DNA of 64,000 nt from Roseiarcus sp963835885 (GCA_963835885.1 CAWIHF010000023.1:5151-69150); one strand, 5' to 3'; counted from the stretch's first letter, positions 11,076-20,432 are shown. Numbers and translations are program-made. Notes: generated by a model from the sequence alone, not told the origin.

Positions 11076-12044
11076 TCAGGTCTCCAGCTTGATTCGGCGC
11101 GAGGTCCGGCGCAGCCAGGAATTACCGACCACGGCGAGGATCAGAAGCGAGCCGATCGCGAACTTGAACCAGTTGGCGTCGACGTGCGAGAGCACGAGGC
11201 CATTATCGATGACGCGGATAAGCAGCGCCCCGACGATCGCCCCGAGAACGGTGCCGATCCCGCCGTAAAGCGATGTTCCCCCGATCACGGCGGCGGCGAC
11301 GGCCTGAAGCTCGAGCCCCTCTCCGAGCGAAGGCAGGGGAGAGCCGAGCCGCAGCACCTGGATGATCCCGGCGAATCCCGCCAGCATGGCGCAGAGCACG
11401 AAGCAGACCATCTTGACCGCGCCGGTCGGGACGCCGAGCGCCGCGGCGGCGTCGATCTGTCCGCCGGTCGCTTTGATCCAGTTGCCAAAGTTGGTCAGCG
11501 ACAGGAGCGCGGCGAGCATGACGGCGATGCCGGCGAACCAGAACATCGACAGCCGGATCAGGCCGACGAAGTGGGTGAAGACGTAAGCGGGAATATCGAG
11601 CGGCAGAACCGGGGGAAAGCCGCCGGAAATGACGACCGTGATCGACCGCGCCACGAACAGCATGCCGAGCGTCGTGATGAAGGACGGTATGGCGAAGCGG
11701 AGCGTGACGACGCCATTGACGACGCCGATGCCTGCAGCTGCGGCGAGGCCGAGCAGCACGGCCGGGGCAAATGCAACTCCTGCGACCAGCGAGGTCGCCA
11801 TGACCATCGGCGCCATCGCGAAAACCGAGCCGACCGAAATGTCGAATTCGCCCGCGATCATCAGGATGGTGACGCCGATCGCAACGAGCCCCATTTCGGG
11901 CAGGAGGCCCAGCACGCCGCGCATGTTCTCGTACGACAGGAAAACGCCGTTCGAAGTGAATTCGAACACAATCGTCAACGCGATCAGGAGAACGACGCCC
12001 GCCAGTTCGGGCTTGTCGAGATAGATCTTGAAGAGGCGTCTCAT
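11076..12044 (-). CDS. Sugar ABC transporter permease (RbsC/FrcC family)
   Basis: This is a 322-residue inner-membrane protein with about nine or ten hydrophobic segments. It shows the BPD_transp_2 family signatures: GEFDISVGSVFAMAPMVMA in the cytoplasmic-loop region, GVVTLRFAIPSFITTLGM, AALGVPTGAVKMVCF and the C-terminal AAAVIGGTSLYGGIGTVLGA. Two copies would form the channel of the importer with the adjoining ATPase. It starts at ATG 12044, with the binding-protein gene ending about 105 bases upstream. Confidence 0.95.
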   Translation of the reverse strand: MRRLFKIYLDKPELAGVVLLIALTIVFEFTSNGVFLSYENMRGVLGLLPEMGLVAIGVTILMIAGEFDISVGSVFAMAPMVMATSLVAGVAFAPAVLLGLAAAAGIGVVNGVVTLRFAIPSFITTLGMLFVARSITVVISGGFPPVLPLDIPAYVFTHFVGLIRLSMFWFAGIAVMLAALLSLTNFGNWIKATGGQIDAAAALGVPTGAVKMVCFVLCAMLAGFAGIIQVLRLGSPLPSLGEGLELQAVAAAVIGGTSLYGGIGTVLGAIVGALLIRVIDNGLVLSHVDANWFKFAIGSLLILAVVGNSWLRRTSRRIKLET

Positions 12045-12149
12045 GCTCTCTCATACCGGCGGCGGCGCTGGCTCGCCGGCATCCCGCAGCGTCGCTAAAC
12101 CGATGAATTCCGGGGAGCGCAAAGCCCCCCGGCTTGATGGCTCGCAGGG

Positions 12150-13127
12150 TCAGCGCACGCCCTTCTTGACGAGGTCCATGATTGCCTTCGCCTGGGCGGG
12201 ATAGATCAGCGCCTTGCCGGTGTTGATGTCGGTCGGGGCGAGACCGACGGTCTTGTTGAGATAGGCTTCCATCACCGGCATGAAGCCCTGCATGTAGGGC
12301 TGCTGGTCGACCTGGACCTGCACGTAGCCGGAGGTCATCTCCTGGACGACCTCGGGCACGAGATCGAATCCGCCGAGCAGCACCTTGCCTGGGGGCACGC
12401 CCCGATCGCGCAGCACGCGCGCGACGGCGGCGTGCCAGAAGCCGGTGTCGAAATAGGCGTTCACGTCCTGGTTGGCGTTGAGATAGGCGCCGACCCGATC
12501 GGCCGTGATGGCGAGATCCGTGCCGGTGTCGAGGCGGACGATCTTGATCTGCCGCGAGGGATTGGCCGCCTCGAATTCCTCCAAAGCCTTCATGATGCCG
12601 GCGGCGCGCTGCTCCGACCAGTTCTGTCCCGGAGCGCTGACGCCGACGACCAGGTGAAGCGGACCGTCCTTCGGCAGATTGGCGATCTGCGCATTGCCGA
12701 GCGCGTAGCCCGCCGCGTAGAGGTCCTGGCCGATGAACGCCTGGCGCGCCTCCTTGGCCGGACCTTGCGTCGCGTCGACGTTGACACCGATGACGGTGAT
12801 GCCTTGCTTGCGCGCATCCTGAAGGATCGAGGTGAAGGCGTTGTTGTCGACGATCGACGTCATCAGGACGTCAGGCTTGCCCGCGATCGCGGCCTGCATG
12901 TTTGCCGCCTGCTGCTCGATCGAGCCCTCCGTCTGCGTGAAAATCATCTGGCAGTCCGCCTGAACCCGGGTGCAGGCGTCGTCGAATCCCTTCTTCACCG
13001 CCTGCCAGAAGGTGTTCGAAGTCGAGGAGTGGATCGTGAATGCGATCTTCACTGAGGCGGCCTCGGCCGCGCCCGACAACGCAAGCGCGAACGCCACCGC
13101 GCTCGCAGTCGTCAACAATCTCGTCAT
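12150..13127 (-). CDS. Periplasmic sugar-binding protein (ribose/galactose type I fold)
   Basis: This is a 325-residue protein with a classical Sec signal peptide (MTRLLTTASAVAFALALSGA, cleaved near AEA-ASV). The mature part follows the RbsB-like pattern: VKIAFTIHSSTSNTFWQAVK at the N-terminus, MQAAIAGKPDVLMTSIVDNN, QGITVIGVNVDA, a second domain with VVGVSAPGQNWSEQRAAG, and a hinge region with VLLGGFDLVPEVVQ. It captures the substrate for the adjoining permease/ATPase. The ligand cannot be told from the sequence. The neighbouring kinase, dehydratase and aldolase argue for a sugar, polyol or methylated derivative. Confidence 0.93.
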   Translation of the reverse strand: MTRLLTTASAVAFALALSGAAEAASVKIAFTIHSSTSNTFWQAVKKGFDDACTRVQADCQMIFTQTEGSIEQQAANMQAAIAGKPDVLMTSIVDNNAFTSILQDARKQGITVIGVNVDATQGPAKEARQAFIGQDLYAAGYALGNAQIANLPKDGPLHLVVGVSAPGQNWSEQRAAGIMKALEEFEAANPSRQIKIVRLDTGTDLAITADRVGAYLNANQDVNAYFDTGFWHAAVARVLRDRGVPPGKVLLGGFDLVPEVVQEMTSGYVQVQVDQQPYMQGFMPVMEAYLNKTVGLAPTDINTGKALIYPAQAKAIMDLVKKGVR

Positions 13128-13177
13128 TGCTTTCCTCCCGGTATTCTTGGCGCCGTTCTCGGCGCGCGAAGGACATA

Positions 13178-14377
13178 CTACTCCGCTTTTGACACGCGCA
13201 CAGTCGCGGAGAATCTTTTTGCGATGTCGGGGGCGAGCTCCATGCCGAGGCCGGGGCCGCCGGGAACCGTTATGGAACCGTCGCGAATTTCTGGCAGCGC
13301 CGTGACGAGATCACGGTACCACGTCTTGTAATAGGCCCGCACGCTCTCCTGGATCAGGGCGTTCGGCGCATTGAGCGACAGGTGGGTCGAGGCGCACAGC
13401 ACGACCGGGCCGGTGCAGTCGTGCGGCGCAACCGGCAGATGCCAGGCCTCCGCCATCGCCGCGATCTTTCGCGCCTCGGAGAGACCGCCGCACCACGAGA
13501 GATCGAGCATGATGACGCCGGCCGCGCCCGTCTCGAGAAGATCGCGGAACGCCCACCGGCTACCGAGCGTCTCCGAGGCGCAGATCGGCGCGGGCGAAAC
13601 CTCGGCGTAGCGCTTGAGGCTCGCCAGGCTGTCCATCTTGATCGGGTCCTCGTGCCATTTCGTGTCGAACGGCGCCAGGGCTTTGGCGATGCGCATGGCG
13701 GGCAGGAGCTGCCACAGGGAATGGAACTCGACCATGATCTCCATGCGGTCGCCGACGGCGGAGCGGATCTTTTCGAACGGCTTCAGCGCCGCCTTCAGGT
13801 CGGCGGTCGATATGTCGACGCCGCCGGTCGCCTCGGCCGCCATGTCGAACGGCCAGATCTTCATTGCGGAGATGCCTTCCGACAGCAGGTCGAGCGCAAG
13901 CTCGTCGGCGCGGTGAAGGAATCCGTTGAGGTCGTCGTAATCCTTGCGACTGCTCGACAGCCCCCAGTTCGCGGTGCTCTGACCGGCGTTGCGGCGCATG
14001 TAGGCGGAGCCGGCGCAGGTGTTGTAGGTGCGGATTTTTTCACGGGAGAAGCCGCCGAGGAGCTGGGCGATCGGCTGGCCGACGACCTTGCCGAACAGAT
14101 CCCAGAGCGCGATGTCGAGCGCCGAGTTGCCGCGCGTCTCGGCGCCGGTCGAGCGGAATCCGAGATAGCCATTCAGGTCCCTGGCGATGAGGTCGATCTG
14201 CAGCGGATCGCGGCCGATCAGTTTTGGCGCGATCACCTCGTGGACATAGGTTTCCACGGTCTCGGGCGCCATGAAGGTCTCGCCGAGGCCGGTGAGGCCT
14301 TCCGAGGTGTGGACGCGCAGCCAAAGAAGGTTGCCGAAATCCGCGAGTCGGATGGTTTCGAGCGCGGCGATCTTCAT
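13178..14377 (-). CDS. Enolase-superfamily dehydratase (mandelate racemase/galactonate dehydratase-like)
   Basis: This is a 399-residue member of the mandelate racemase/muconate lactonising group. The capping domain starts MKIAALETIRLADFGNLLWL. The barrel shows the lysine strand AMKIWPFD, metal ligands in IMVEFHSLW, HEDP and CASETLG, and the catalytic His segment PVAPHDCTGP. The chemistry of the family is abstraction of a proton alpha to a carboxylate, so the likely reaction is dehydration of a sugar acid to a 2-keto-3-deoxy acid. It lies between the sugar-binding protein and the UroD-like methyltransferase in a minus-strand operon. The exact sugar acid is unknown. Confidence 0.9.
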   Translation of the reverse strand: MKIAALETIRLADFGNLLWLRVHTSEGLTGLGETFMAPETVETYVHEVIAPKLIGRDPLQIDLIARDLNGYLGFRSTGAETRGNSALDIALWDLFGKVVGQPIAQLLGGFSREKIRTYNTCAGSAYMRRNAGQSTANWGLSSSRKDYDDLNGFLHRADELALDLLSEGISAMKIWPFDMAAEATGGVDISTADLKAALKPFEKIRSAVGDRMEIMVEFHSLWQLLPAMRIAKALAPFDTKWHEDPIKMDSLASLKRYAEVSPAPICASETLGSRWAFRDLLETGAAGVIMLDLSWCGGLSEARKIAAMAEAWHLPVAPHDCTGPVVLCASTHLSLNAPNALIQESVRAYYKTWYRDLVTALPEIRDGSITVPGGPGLGMELAPDIAKRFSATVRVSKAE

Positions 14378-14443
14378 GCTATCGAACCCTCTCTGCGCGA
14401 CGGCAGCATAGCGCGGGCGGTGACGGCGGGGGAGGGGCGCTAG

Positions 14444-14535
14444 CCGTCATTGCGAGGAGCGAAGCGACGAAGCAATCCATGATCGTAGCGCGGCGCCGGT
14501 GGTCGTGGATTGCTTCGCTTCGCTCGCAATGACGG
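14444..14535 (-). repeat. Dispersed palindrome, type GTCATTGCGAG
   Basis: CCGTCATTGCGAGGAGCGAA at one end and TTCGCTTCGCTCGCAATGAC at the other are inverted copies enclosing a short variable centre. Four copies of this family occur in the window (also 22561-22674, 23855-23949 and 25989-26077), always between genes. It follows the UroD-like gene and may stabilise or terminate its transcript. Confidence 0.85.
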
Positions 14536-14541
14536 CTGCGC

Positions 14542-15832
14542 TCAGGGCTCCAGCCCCCCGTTGAACTCCTTCACCGCTTCGATCATCGCAACCATGTTCT
14601 CCACCGGCGTGCCGGCCTGGACGTTGTGGATCGCGTTGAACACGAAGCCGCCGCCCTCGGAGAAGATCTCGCAGCGCTGGAGCACCTCGACGCGCACCTC
14701 GGCCGGCGTGCCGAAGGGCAGGGTCTTCTGCGTGTCGACGCCGCCGCCCCAGAAGACGAGCCGGCCCCTGTACTTCTCCTTCAGCATCTTCGGGTCCATG
14801 CCCTTCGCCGAGCACTGAACCGGATTGATGATGTCGATCCCGGCGTCGATCATCGACTCGAAAAAACGCTCTGACGCGCCGCACGAGTGCTTGAAGATTT
14901 TCCAGGTCGTGTTCTTGTGGATCCAGTCGCAGAGGTCGGCGTAGTGCGGCTTCCACAGCGAGTTCGAACGTCTTGACCGAGCAGAAGGTCGACGTCTGCG
15001 TGCCGAAGTCGGTTCCGCAGAGAAAGATAACGTCGATCGCGTCGCCGACGCGCGCATGGATCTTGGCCATGTTTTCGATTCCGACCGCGACCTGGCGTTC
15101 GAAAATCTTGTGCACGACCTCCGGGTGGCTCGCCGTCAGCATGTACCATTCCGCGACGTCGCGCACGCCCTTGGGATCGGTAAGGTCGGGGCCCGGGACA
15201 AAGGCGATGTCGCCCAGCGCGGTGTTCACCAGAGAAGCGAAGACGGCATATTCGCCGGTGTCGACGGGGCGCGCGTCCTCCTCGATGGCGTCGAGCTGCG
15301 CGTCGGTCAGCGGCTGGTACTGCTCAGCGTTGTCTTCGGGATTCAGGTGGTCGAGGTCGATCGGCTTCTGGCGGATGATCGAATCGAAGAAGAAGCCGTC
15401 CTTCGGCATATGCGCGCTCGGCGGCGCGCTCACATCGCCCTTCGGGTAGATCAGCGTGCCGCCCTTCTCCGGTTCGAGGCTGACGCGAAATCCTTCCGGC
15501 ACGAGCACCTCGAGGCCGTTGAAGGTCCAGGGCTTCCAGTCGCGGTTCTCGAAGCCGAACATGTTGGTGCGGCTCGTCAGCGGCGTGACGTCGATCCCGA
15601 TCGCCTCCTTGAGATCGTCCTCGATCAGCCCCAGCATCTGATACGGCTCATGGACTTTGACCAGCCGCTTCTCGAGGCCGTAATGGTCCCGGAGCTTGGC
15701 GACGCAGCTTACGTGCATGCCGCTCACCGCCGAGCCGCCGAAGTCCATCGGCACGCGGTCCGGCGTGCGATGATTGATCGCGTCGAGCACCCGCTTCCGC
15801 TTGGGTCCGACTTTCTTGGCGCTCATCAGCAT
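14542..15832 (-). pseudogene. UroD-family methyltransferase (corrinoid-dependent type), one frameshift
   Basis: Two frames together give a protein of about 430 residues. The first part (from ATG 15832) contains PDRVPMDFGGSAVSGMHVSC, DVTPLTSRTNMFGF and AIDVIFLCGTDFGTQTSTFC. The rest, in the next frame, has LWKPHYADLCDWIHKNTTWK, the zinc-ligand motif FKHSCGA and a later Cys in NPVQCSAKGMDP. Frames change near 14959, where one extra base separates FEL from LWKP. The HxC...C zinc site marks methyltransferases of the MtaA/CmuA kind rather than haem biosynthesis. The corrinoid partner gene is directly upstream. Intact apart from this one base, so it may be a live gene with a sequence error. Confidence 0.85.
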
Positions 15833-15930
15833 GGTTTCTCTCCCTTTCCCGCCTTTCGCGCTGCGGAATCACGCGATTCCATAGCTCGCCTTGTCGTGCG
15901 AAGACGAGCGGCGTGAATGCCGCGCACATG

Positions 15931-16572
15931 TCAGTTCGAAAGCCCCACCTGCCGGCGTGCGAGCGCCACCGCGTCGGTCGCCGACGCGCCGTAGCCGTCG
16001 GCGCCGATCTCCGTCGCATATCTGTCGCTCAACGGCGCGCCGCCGACCAGGATCTTGACCCCCCGACGGAGCCCCGCGTCCTCGAGGGCCTGGATCGTCG
16101 ACTTCATCGCGGTCATGGTCACGGTCAAAAGCGCGGACAGGCAAACGATCTGAGGGTTATGCTCGCGGACCGCCTCGACGAACGTCTCCGGCGCCACGTC
16201 CGAGCCGAGGTCGATCACCTTGAAGCCCGCGCCCTCCAGCATCGAGACGACGAGATTCTTGCCGATGTCGTGCAGGTCGCCCTTGACCGCGCCGGCGACC
16301 ACAATTCCGGCCGGCTTTGCGCCTGCGGCCGCCAGAAGAGGCCGCAAAGGCTCCATCGCCGCCTTCATCGCCCGGCCGGCCAGCATCAGTTCGGGGACGA
16401 AGAACTCCTCTTCCTGGAAAAGCTTGCCGACTTCATCCATTGCGGGGATCATCGTTTCGGAGATGAGCGCCACTGGCTCGGCGCCGGCCTTCAGCTCGTC
16501 CTCGACGATCGAATGCGCCAGCTCCGCCTTGCCGTCGACGATTGCGTCGAACAGCCTCTGCAACACCGCCAT
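15931..16572 (-). CDS. Corrinoid (B12)-binding methyltransferase protein
   Basis: This is a 213-residue protein of the MtbC/MetH-cap family. The N-terminal helical cap carries VALISETMIPAMDEVGKLFQ. The Rossmann-like cobalamin domain has the lower-ligand motif GDLHDIGKN (near residue 104), followed by GFKVIDLGSDVAPETFVEAV and ILVGGAPLSDRYATEIGADG. Such proteins carry a methyl group on cobalt between a substrate-specific methyltransferase and a second one feeding tetrahydrofolate. It sits about 100 bases upstream of the UroD-like methyltransferase, so the two should act as a pair. No reductive activase gene is visible in the window. Confidence 0.95.
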   Translation of the reverse strand: MAVLQRLFDAIVDGKAELAHSIVEDELKAGAEPVALISETMIPAMDEVGKLFQEEEFFVPELMLAGRAMKAAMEPLRPLLAAAGAKPAGIVVAGAVKGDLHDIGKNLVVSMLEGAGFKVIDLGSDVAPETFVEAVREHNPQIVCLSALLTVTMTAMKSTIQALEDAGLRRGVKILVGGAPLSDRYATEIGADGYGASATDAVALARRQVGLSN

Positions 16573-16685
16573 CGTCCTCCCCCTTTGCCGCTGCGATATC
16601 TCGGTCTCTGATTTCTACCGCTTGGGCGGACGGCGGGACTTGATCTCCGTCAATCGGGTGGGGCCGAGGCGGGACCGTGGCTGGG

Positions 16686-18206
16686 TCAAAGCGTCGCCCA
16701 GGTCGGACTCAACGCGTCGCGCAGCGTATTGAAGGCGCCGCGGCGTCGCGCCAGGATTTTGGTGAGGCCGGGCTCGGGATCGATGCGTCGCGTGACCCGC
16801 GTCATCGCGGCGACGGCGGCGTCGAGATCGGGATAGAGACCGACGCCGACGGCCGCGACGATCGCGGCGCCCAGCGCGCCGAGTTCGCTGACCGACGAGA
16901 GTTCGAGCGGCAGATCGATTGCGGAGGCGAAGATCTCGAGCCACGGACGGCTGCGGGCCGCCCCGCCGGCGAAGCGTGCAGCGCGCGGCTGTTCGCGGCC
17001 GATCAGCAGATGATCGATATGGCCGCGGTGTTCGAAGGCGACGCCCTCGTAAACGGCGCGGACCATTTCCGGCAACCCGTGCCAGGAGGCGAGGCCGATG
17101 AAGCAGGCGCGCGCTTCGGGCTGCTCGAGCCGGCCGTTCAGGTACGGAAGAAAATAGGGAGCCTCGCCGTCCGCCCGGGCCCGCCTGACCTCCTCGTTGC
17201 AGAAATCGAACAGCGCCTCCCGGCCTCGCCGGCTCATGTCGGCGCGGCCGATGATCGAGTCGACGAACCATTCGAAAGCGCTGGCCGACGTCGGGCCGGC
17301 GTCGGTCAGGACGAACTCGCCCGGCCTCGGCCCGGATATGACCGCTGCGACCGATCCGTCGGTCGACGGCGTTCGGGTGGCCACCTGATTGAGGCCCCAT
17401 GTGCCGGCGATCACGCTGATCAGGCTTTCGTCGGTCGCTCCGAGACCAAGGGCCATCGCCGGGCCGTCCGCGTAGCCGGCCGACACCGGCGTTCCGGCAA
17501 CGAGCCCGGTCTCCGCCGCCGCGCTCCGGGTGACGGCGCCGGCGACGCTCAGCGGCTCGACGCCGTCGCCGAACAGCCGCGCGTAGCCGCCGAGGCCGAA
17601 GCAATCGAGCGCGGCCGGCGTCCAGCGACGCAGGCGCTGGTCGGTCAGGCTGGCCGAAGACATATCGCTGATTTCGAGGCCGACCTCGCCGGTCAGACGA
17701 AAGCGTAGATAGTCCTTGCAAAAGAGCGCCCGGTCGGCGCGCTCAAGCGACTCCGGCTCGTGCGTCTCGAGCCAGGCGATCAGCGGAAGCGGCTTGCCGG
17801 CAAATTGCGCATTGTAGGTCAACTGGACGGAGCGGGCCTCGGCTCCCTCGGCGCGCCAGCGCGCGACGACGCCTTGCGCCCGTTGATCCGGCGAGAGGAT
17901 GGCGTTGCGGACCGGCCGTCCGTCGCGGTCGATAAGAAAAAGGCCGTTGCCATAGCCGGTCAGGCCGACGGCGGCGATCGAGGACGGCTCGACGCCCGAT
18001 ACGGCCAGGACCTTGCGAGCGACATCGCAAACGGCGGCCCACATCGCCTCGGGATCGCGCTCGAGAAAGCCGGGCGCAGGATGAAGGGGCGGCATCCCCA
18101 CCGCGGCGACCGCGCGTTCGACGCCGGACGCGTCGTAGAGCGCCGCCTTGACCGCGGTGCCCCCGGCGTCAAAGGCGATGATATGCCGCTCCGCCATGCG
18201 CGCCAC
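16686..18206 (-). CDS. FGGY-family carbohydrate kinase (xylulokinase-like)
   Basis: This is a 506-residue two-domain kinase. The N-terminal phosphate loop is IIAFDAGGTAVKAALYDASG, followed by the hexose contact region GLTGYGNGLFLIDRDG. The C-terminal domain contains GTWGLNQVATRTPS and the adenosine motif GGAARSRPWLEIFASAIDLP with GALGAAIVAA. Family members phosphorylate sugars or polyols such as xylulose, ribulose, erythritol or glycerol. Translation probably starts at GTG 18206, directly after the TGA of the E1 beta gene, or at ATG 18197. Both imply coupling within the operon. Confidence 0.93.
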   Translation of the reverse strand: MARMAERHIIAFDAGGTAVKAALYDASGVERAVAAVGMPPLHPAPGFLERDPEAMWAAVCDVARKVLAVSGVEPSSIAAVGLTGYGNGLFLIDRDGRPVRNAILSPDQRAQGVVARWRAEGAEARSVQLTYNAQFAGKPLPLIAWLETHEPESLERADRALFCKDYLRFRLTGEVGLEISDMSSASLTDQRLRRWTPAALDCFGLGGYARLFGDGVEPLSVAGAVTRSAAAETGLVAGTPVSAGYADGPAMALGLGATDESLISVIAGTWGLNQVATRTPSTDGSVAAVISGPRPGEFVLTDAGPTSASAFEWFVDSIIGRADMSRRGREALFDFCNEEVRRARADGEAPYFLPYLNGRLEQPEARACFIGLASWHGLPEMVRAVYEGVAFEHRGHIDHLLIGREQPRAARFAGGAARSRPWLEIFASAIDLPLELSSVSELGALGAAIVAAVGVGLYPDLDAAVAAMTRVTRRIDPEPGLTKILARRRGAFNTLRDALSPTWATL

Positions 18207-19223
18207 TCAGGATTTGGCGTTTCGGCAGAGGCCGCGGGCGGCCGCGACGATCCGCGCGACGTCGGGCCGATAGGCGTTCTCCAGCGGCGGCGAAAAGGGG
18301 ACCGGAACGTCCGCCGACGCGAGCCGCGCCACGCGCAAGCCGGGCAGGCGCTCGCACAAGCCCGCCGCGATTTCCGCGCCGACGCCGCCCGTCTTGGCGC
18401 CTTCCTCGACGATCAGCGCACAGCCTGTTTTGCGGGCCGAGGCTTCCAATGTCGCCCAGTCGAGCGGCGCCAGGGCGCGCACGTCGATCACCTCGGCGTC
18501 GATCCCTTCGGCCGCGAGCCGATCGGCCGCCTGCTTCGAAAAATGCGCCATCAGGAGCCAGCCGAAAATGCTGACGTCCGAGCCGGACCGCAGCACCGAG
18601 GCCTTGTCGAGCGGTACGAGGTAATCTTCATCGGGGATGTCGCTGGTCGCGTCGACCGCGCCCGGCTCGGCGCGCGCGCCTTTCGAGCCATAGAGCAGCT
18701 TGTGCTCGAACATCATCACCGGGTTGTCGTCGCGAACCGCGGCCTTGAGCAGCCCCTTGGCGTCGTAGGCGTTCGACGGGGCGACGACTTTGAGACCGGG
18801 AACGCCGATGAAATAGCGCTCCATATTCTGCGCGTGCTGTGCGCTGCGGCCGGTCGCGCCGACCGGCGCCCGCATCACCATCGGCGTCCGGATCTGGCCG
18901 CCCGACATGTAGCGCAGCTTGGCGGCGTTGTTGATGATCTGGTCGCTGGCCAGGAACAGAAAGTCGCCGTACTGCACGTCGACGATCGGCCGCATCCCCA
19001 TGATCGCCGCGCCGGTCGCCACCCCGAAGAAGCCGAGTTCGGCGATCGGCGTGTCGATCACCCGGTCCGGGAATCTTTTCTCCAGGCCGAGGGTCACGGT
19101 GAACGCGCCGCCCCATCCGCCTGGCACGCCGATGTCTTCCCCGATGCAGAAGACGCGCGGGTCCCTCTCCATCTCCTCGGCGATCGCGTCGCGCAGGGCC
19201 TCTGCAATTCCCTGCCGCTTCAT
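18207..19223 (-). CDS. 2-oxoacid/acetoin dehydrogenase E1 component, beta subunit
   Basis: This is a 338-residue protein starting at ATG 19223, overlapping the alpha-subunit stop in an ATGA. Family motifs are CIGEDIGVPGGWGGAFTVT near the N-terminus, RVIDTPIAELGFFGVATGAA, ASDQIINNAAKLRYMSGGQI, and a C-terminal transketolase-type domain with DVRALAPLDW and ALIVEEG. The alpha2/beta2 enzyme decarboxylates a 2-oxo acid with thiamine diphosphate and passes the acyl or aldehyde to a lipoyl arm. The lipoyl partner here is the small protein encoded upstream of the alpha subunit. No E2 acyltransferase or E3 is seen nearby. Confidence 0.95.
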   Translation of the reverse strand: MKRQGIAEALRDAIAEEMERDPRVFCIGEDIGVPGGWGGAFTVTLGLEKRFPDRVIDTPIAELGFFGVATGAAIMGMRPIVDVQYGDFLFLASDQIINNAAKLRYMSGGQIRTPMVMRAPVGATGRSAQHAQNMERYFIGVPGLKVVAPSNAYDAKGLLKAAVRDDNPVMMFEHKLLYGSKGARAEPGAVDATSDIPDEDYLVPLDKASVLRSGSDVSIFGWLLMAHFSKQAADRLAAEGIDAEVIDVRALAPLDWATLEASARKTGCALIVEEGAKTGGVGAEIAAGLCERLPGLRVARLASADVPVPFSPPLENAYRPDVARIVAAARGLCRNAKS

Positions 19224-20197
19224 GGCGTCGCCTCGGCGGCAAAGACGTCGGTTTCGAGATCGTCGATGGAAGGCTGGGGTGCGGAGCGCGCCGCTTCGAC
19301 CGCCTCGGCGAACCGCTGCGTCGCCCTCGACCGCATGCGCTCGACGGCGGCCTCGTCCGCTGCGCCTTCTGCCTGCAGCCGGGCGGCGAACGTCTCGATC
19401 GGATCGCGCGCGGCCCACTCTTTCCGCTCCGCCTGCGGCTGGTAGGCGCGCGGGTCGCGCCGGGAATGGCCGGTCTGGCGATAGGTGAGGAGTTCGAGCA
19501 GAACCGGGCCGTCGCCTGCGCGGCATCGCGCCGCGGCGCGTCCAGCGGCCGCATGGACCGCTTCGACGTCGTTGCCGTCCACGGTCTTGCCGGTAAAGCC
19601 GTATGCGGCGGCGCGATCGGCGACGCGCGGGTTGTTCATCACCAGGTCGATGCGGGTCGAGGCGCCATAGAGATTGTTTTCGCAAACAAAGATCACCGGC
19701 AGCCGCCAGATCGCCGCCATGTTCACGCTCTCGTGGAACGCGCCCTCGGCGACCGCGCCGTCGCCGAAAAAGCAGGCGACGACCTGATCGGACTTCTGCA
19801 TCTTGAACGCCAGCGCCATTCCCGTCGCGAGCGGAATGCCTCCGCCGACGATCGCGATGCCCGGGACCATGCCCTTGCTCATGTTGCCGACATGCATCGA
19901 TCCGCCCTTGCCCTTGCAGCAGCCGGTCGAGGCGCCGAACAGCTCGTCCAGCAGCTCCTCCTCGCTGAGCCCCTTGGCGATGGCGTGGCCATGGCCGCGG
20001 AAGGTCGAGGTGATGAAGTCGTCCGGGCGCAAAGCGGCGCAGACGCCGACCGCAGTCGCCTCCTGCCCCTGACATTGGTGGATGGTGCCGGGCATCGAGC
20101 CTTCGAGGAACAGGAAGCGCACCCCCTCCTCGAACTCGCGAATGCGGATCATCCGATCCAGGAGCTCGAGCCTGCGCTCGGTGGGGAGGGGGGTCAT
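19220..20197 (-). CDS. 2-oxoacid/acetoin dehydrogenase E1 component, alpha subunit
   Basis: This is a 325-residue protein. ATG 20197 (reads MTPLPTERRLELLDRMIRIR) is preferred over upstream in-frame codons because homologous proteins start there. The upstream segment is a palindromic repeat. It contains the entry motif MPGTIHQCQGQEATAVGV, the RGHGHAIAKG loop, and the thiamine diphosphate motif GDGAVAEGAFHESVNMA through FVCENN. It also has the phosphorylation-loop region YRQTGHSRRDPRAYQ. It pairs with the beta subunit that follows with a 4-base overlap. The likely substrates in this family are pyruvate, branched 2-oxo acids or acetoin. The sugar-catabolic setting does not decide between them. 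Confidence 0.95.
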   Translation of the reverse strand: MTPLPTERRLELLDRMIRIREFEEGVRFLFLEGSMPGTIHQCQGQEATAVGVCAALRPDDFITSTFRGHGHAIAKGLSEEELLDELFGASTGCCKGKGGSMHVGNMSKGMVPGIAIVGGGIPLATGMALAFKMQKSDQVVACFFGDGAVAEGAFHESVNMAAIWRLPVIFVCENNLYGASTRIDLVMNNPRVADRAAAYGFTGKTVDGNDVEAVHAAAGRAAARCRAGDGPVLLELLTYRQTGHSRRDPRAYQPQAERKEWAARDPIETFAARLQAEGAADEAAVERMRSRATQRFAEAVEAARSAPQPSIDDLETDVFAAEATP

Positions 20198-20350
20198 GCG
20201 ATGACCTTGGGCGGAAGGATTCCCCTTGTCCGCGGAGCGGGGAAGGTGTCGCCGAAGGCGACGCATGGGGCGTGGAAAGCAGGAATGAAGCGGCGTTGTT
20301 TCCCGCGGGCGCCCGTGCAATCCGATTTCATCCTGAGGCGGCGGTCCATA

Positions 20351-20400
20351 CCCCATCCGGCCCTTCGGGCCACCTTCCCCAGCAGAGCTGGGAAAGGGAA
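20351..20400 (-). repeat. Dispersed palindrome, type CCTTCCCCAGC...GGGCCGGATGGGG
   Basis: CCCCATCCGGCCCTTCGGGC followed by CACCTTCCCCAGCAGAGCTG matches, in inverse orientation, the element at 52060-52112, and a decayed one at about 50395-50445. It is a Rhizobiales-type repeat in the 235-base gap between the lipoyl protein and E1 alpha genes. No gene is seen in the rest of that gap. Confidence 0.75.
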
Positions 20401-20432
20401 GCGTCCGACCGCTTGCGCCAAGAACGCCCATC

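Noticed and set aside
10926..12098. A 390-residue plus-strand frame opposite the RbsC-type permease
   Set aside because: Its composition (Arg, Asp, Glu, His-rich) is the typical antisense of a GC-rich coding gene. The minus-strand permease is clearly real.
14542..15832. Haem-pathway uroporphyrinogen decarboxylase
   Set aside because: The HxC...C zinc motif and the adjoining corrinoid protein fit the methyltransferase branch of the family. The protein is also longer than true HemE.
18207..20075. A 622-residue fusion protein covering E1 beta and upstream DNA
   Set aside because: The upstream half is an out-of-frame translation of E1 alpha. The real beta gene starts at ATG 19223 with an ATGA overlap.
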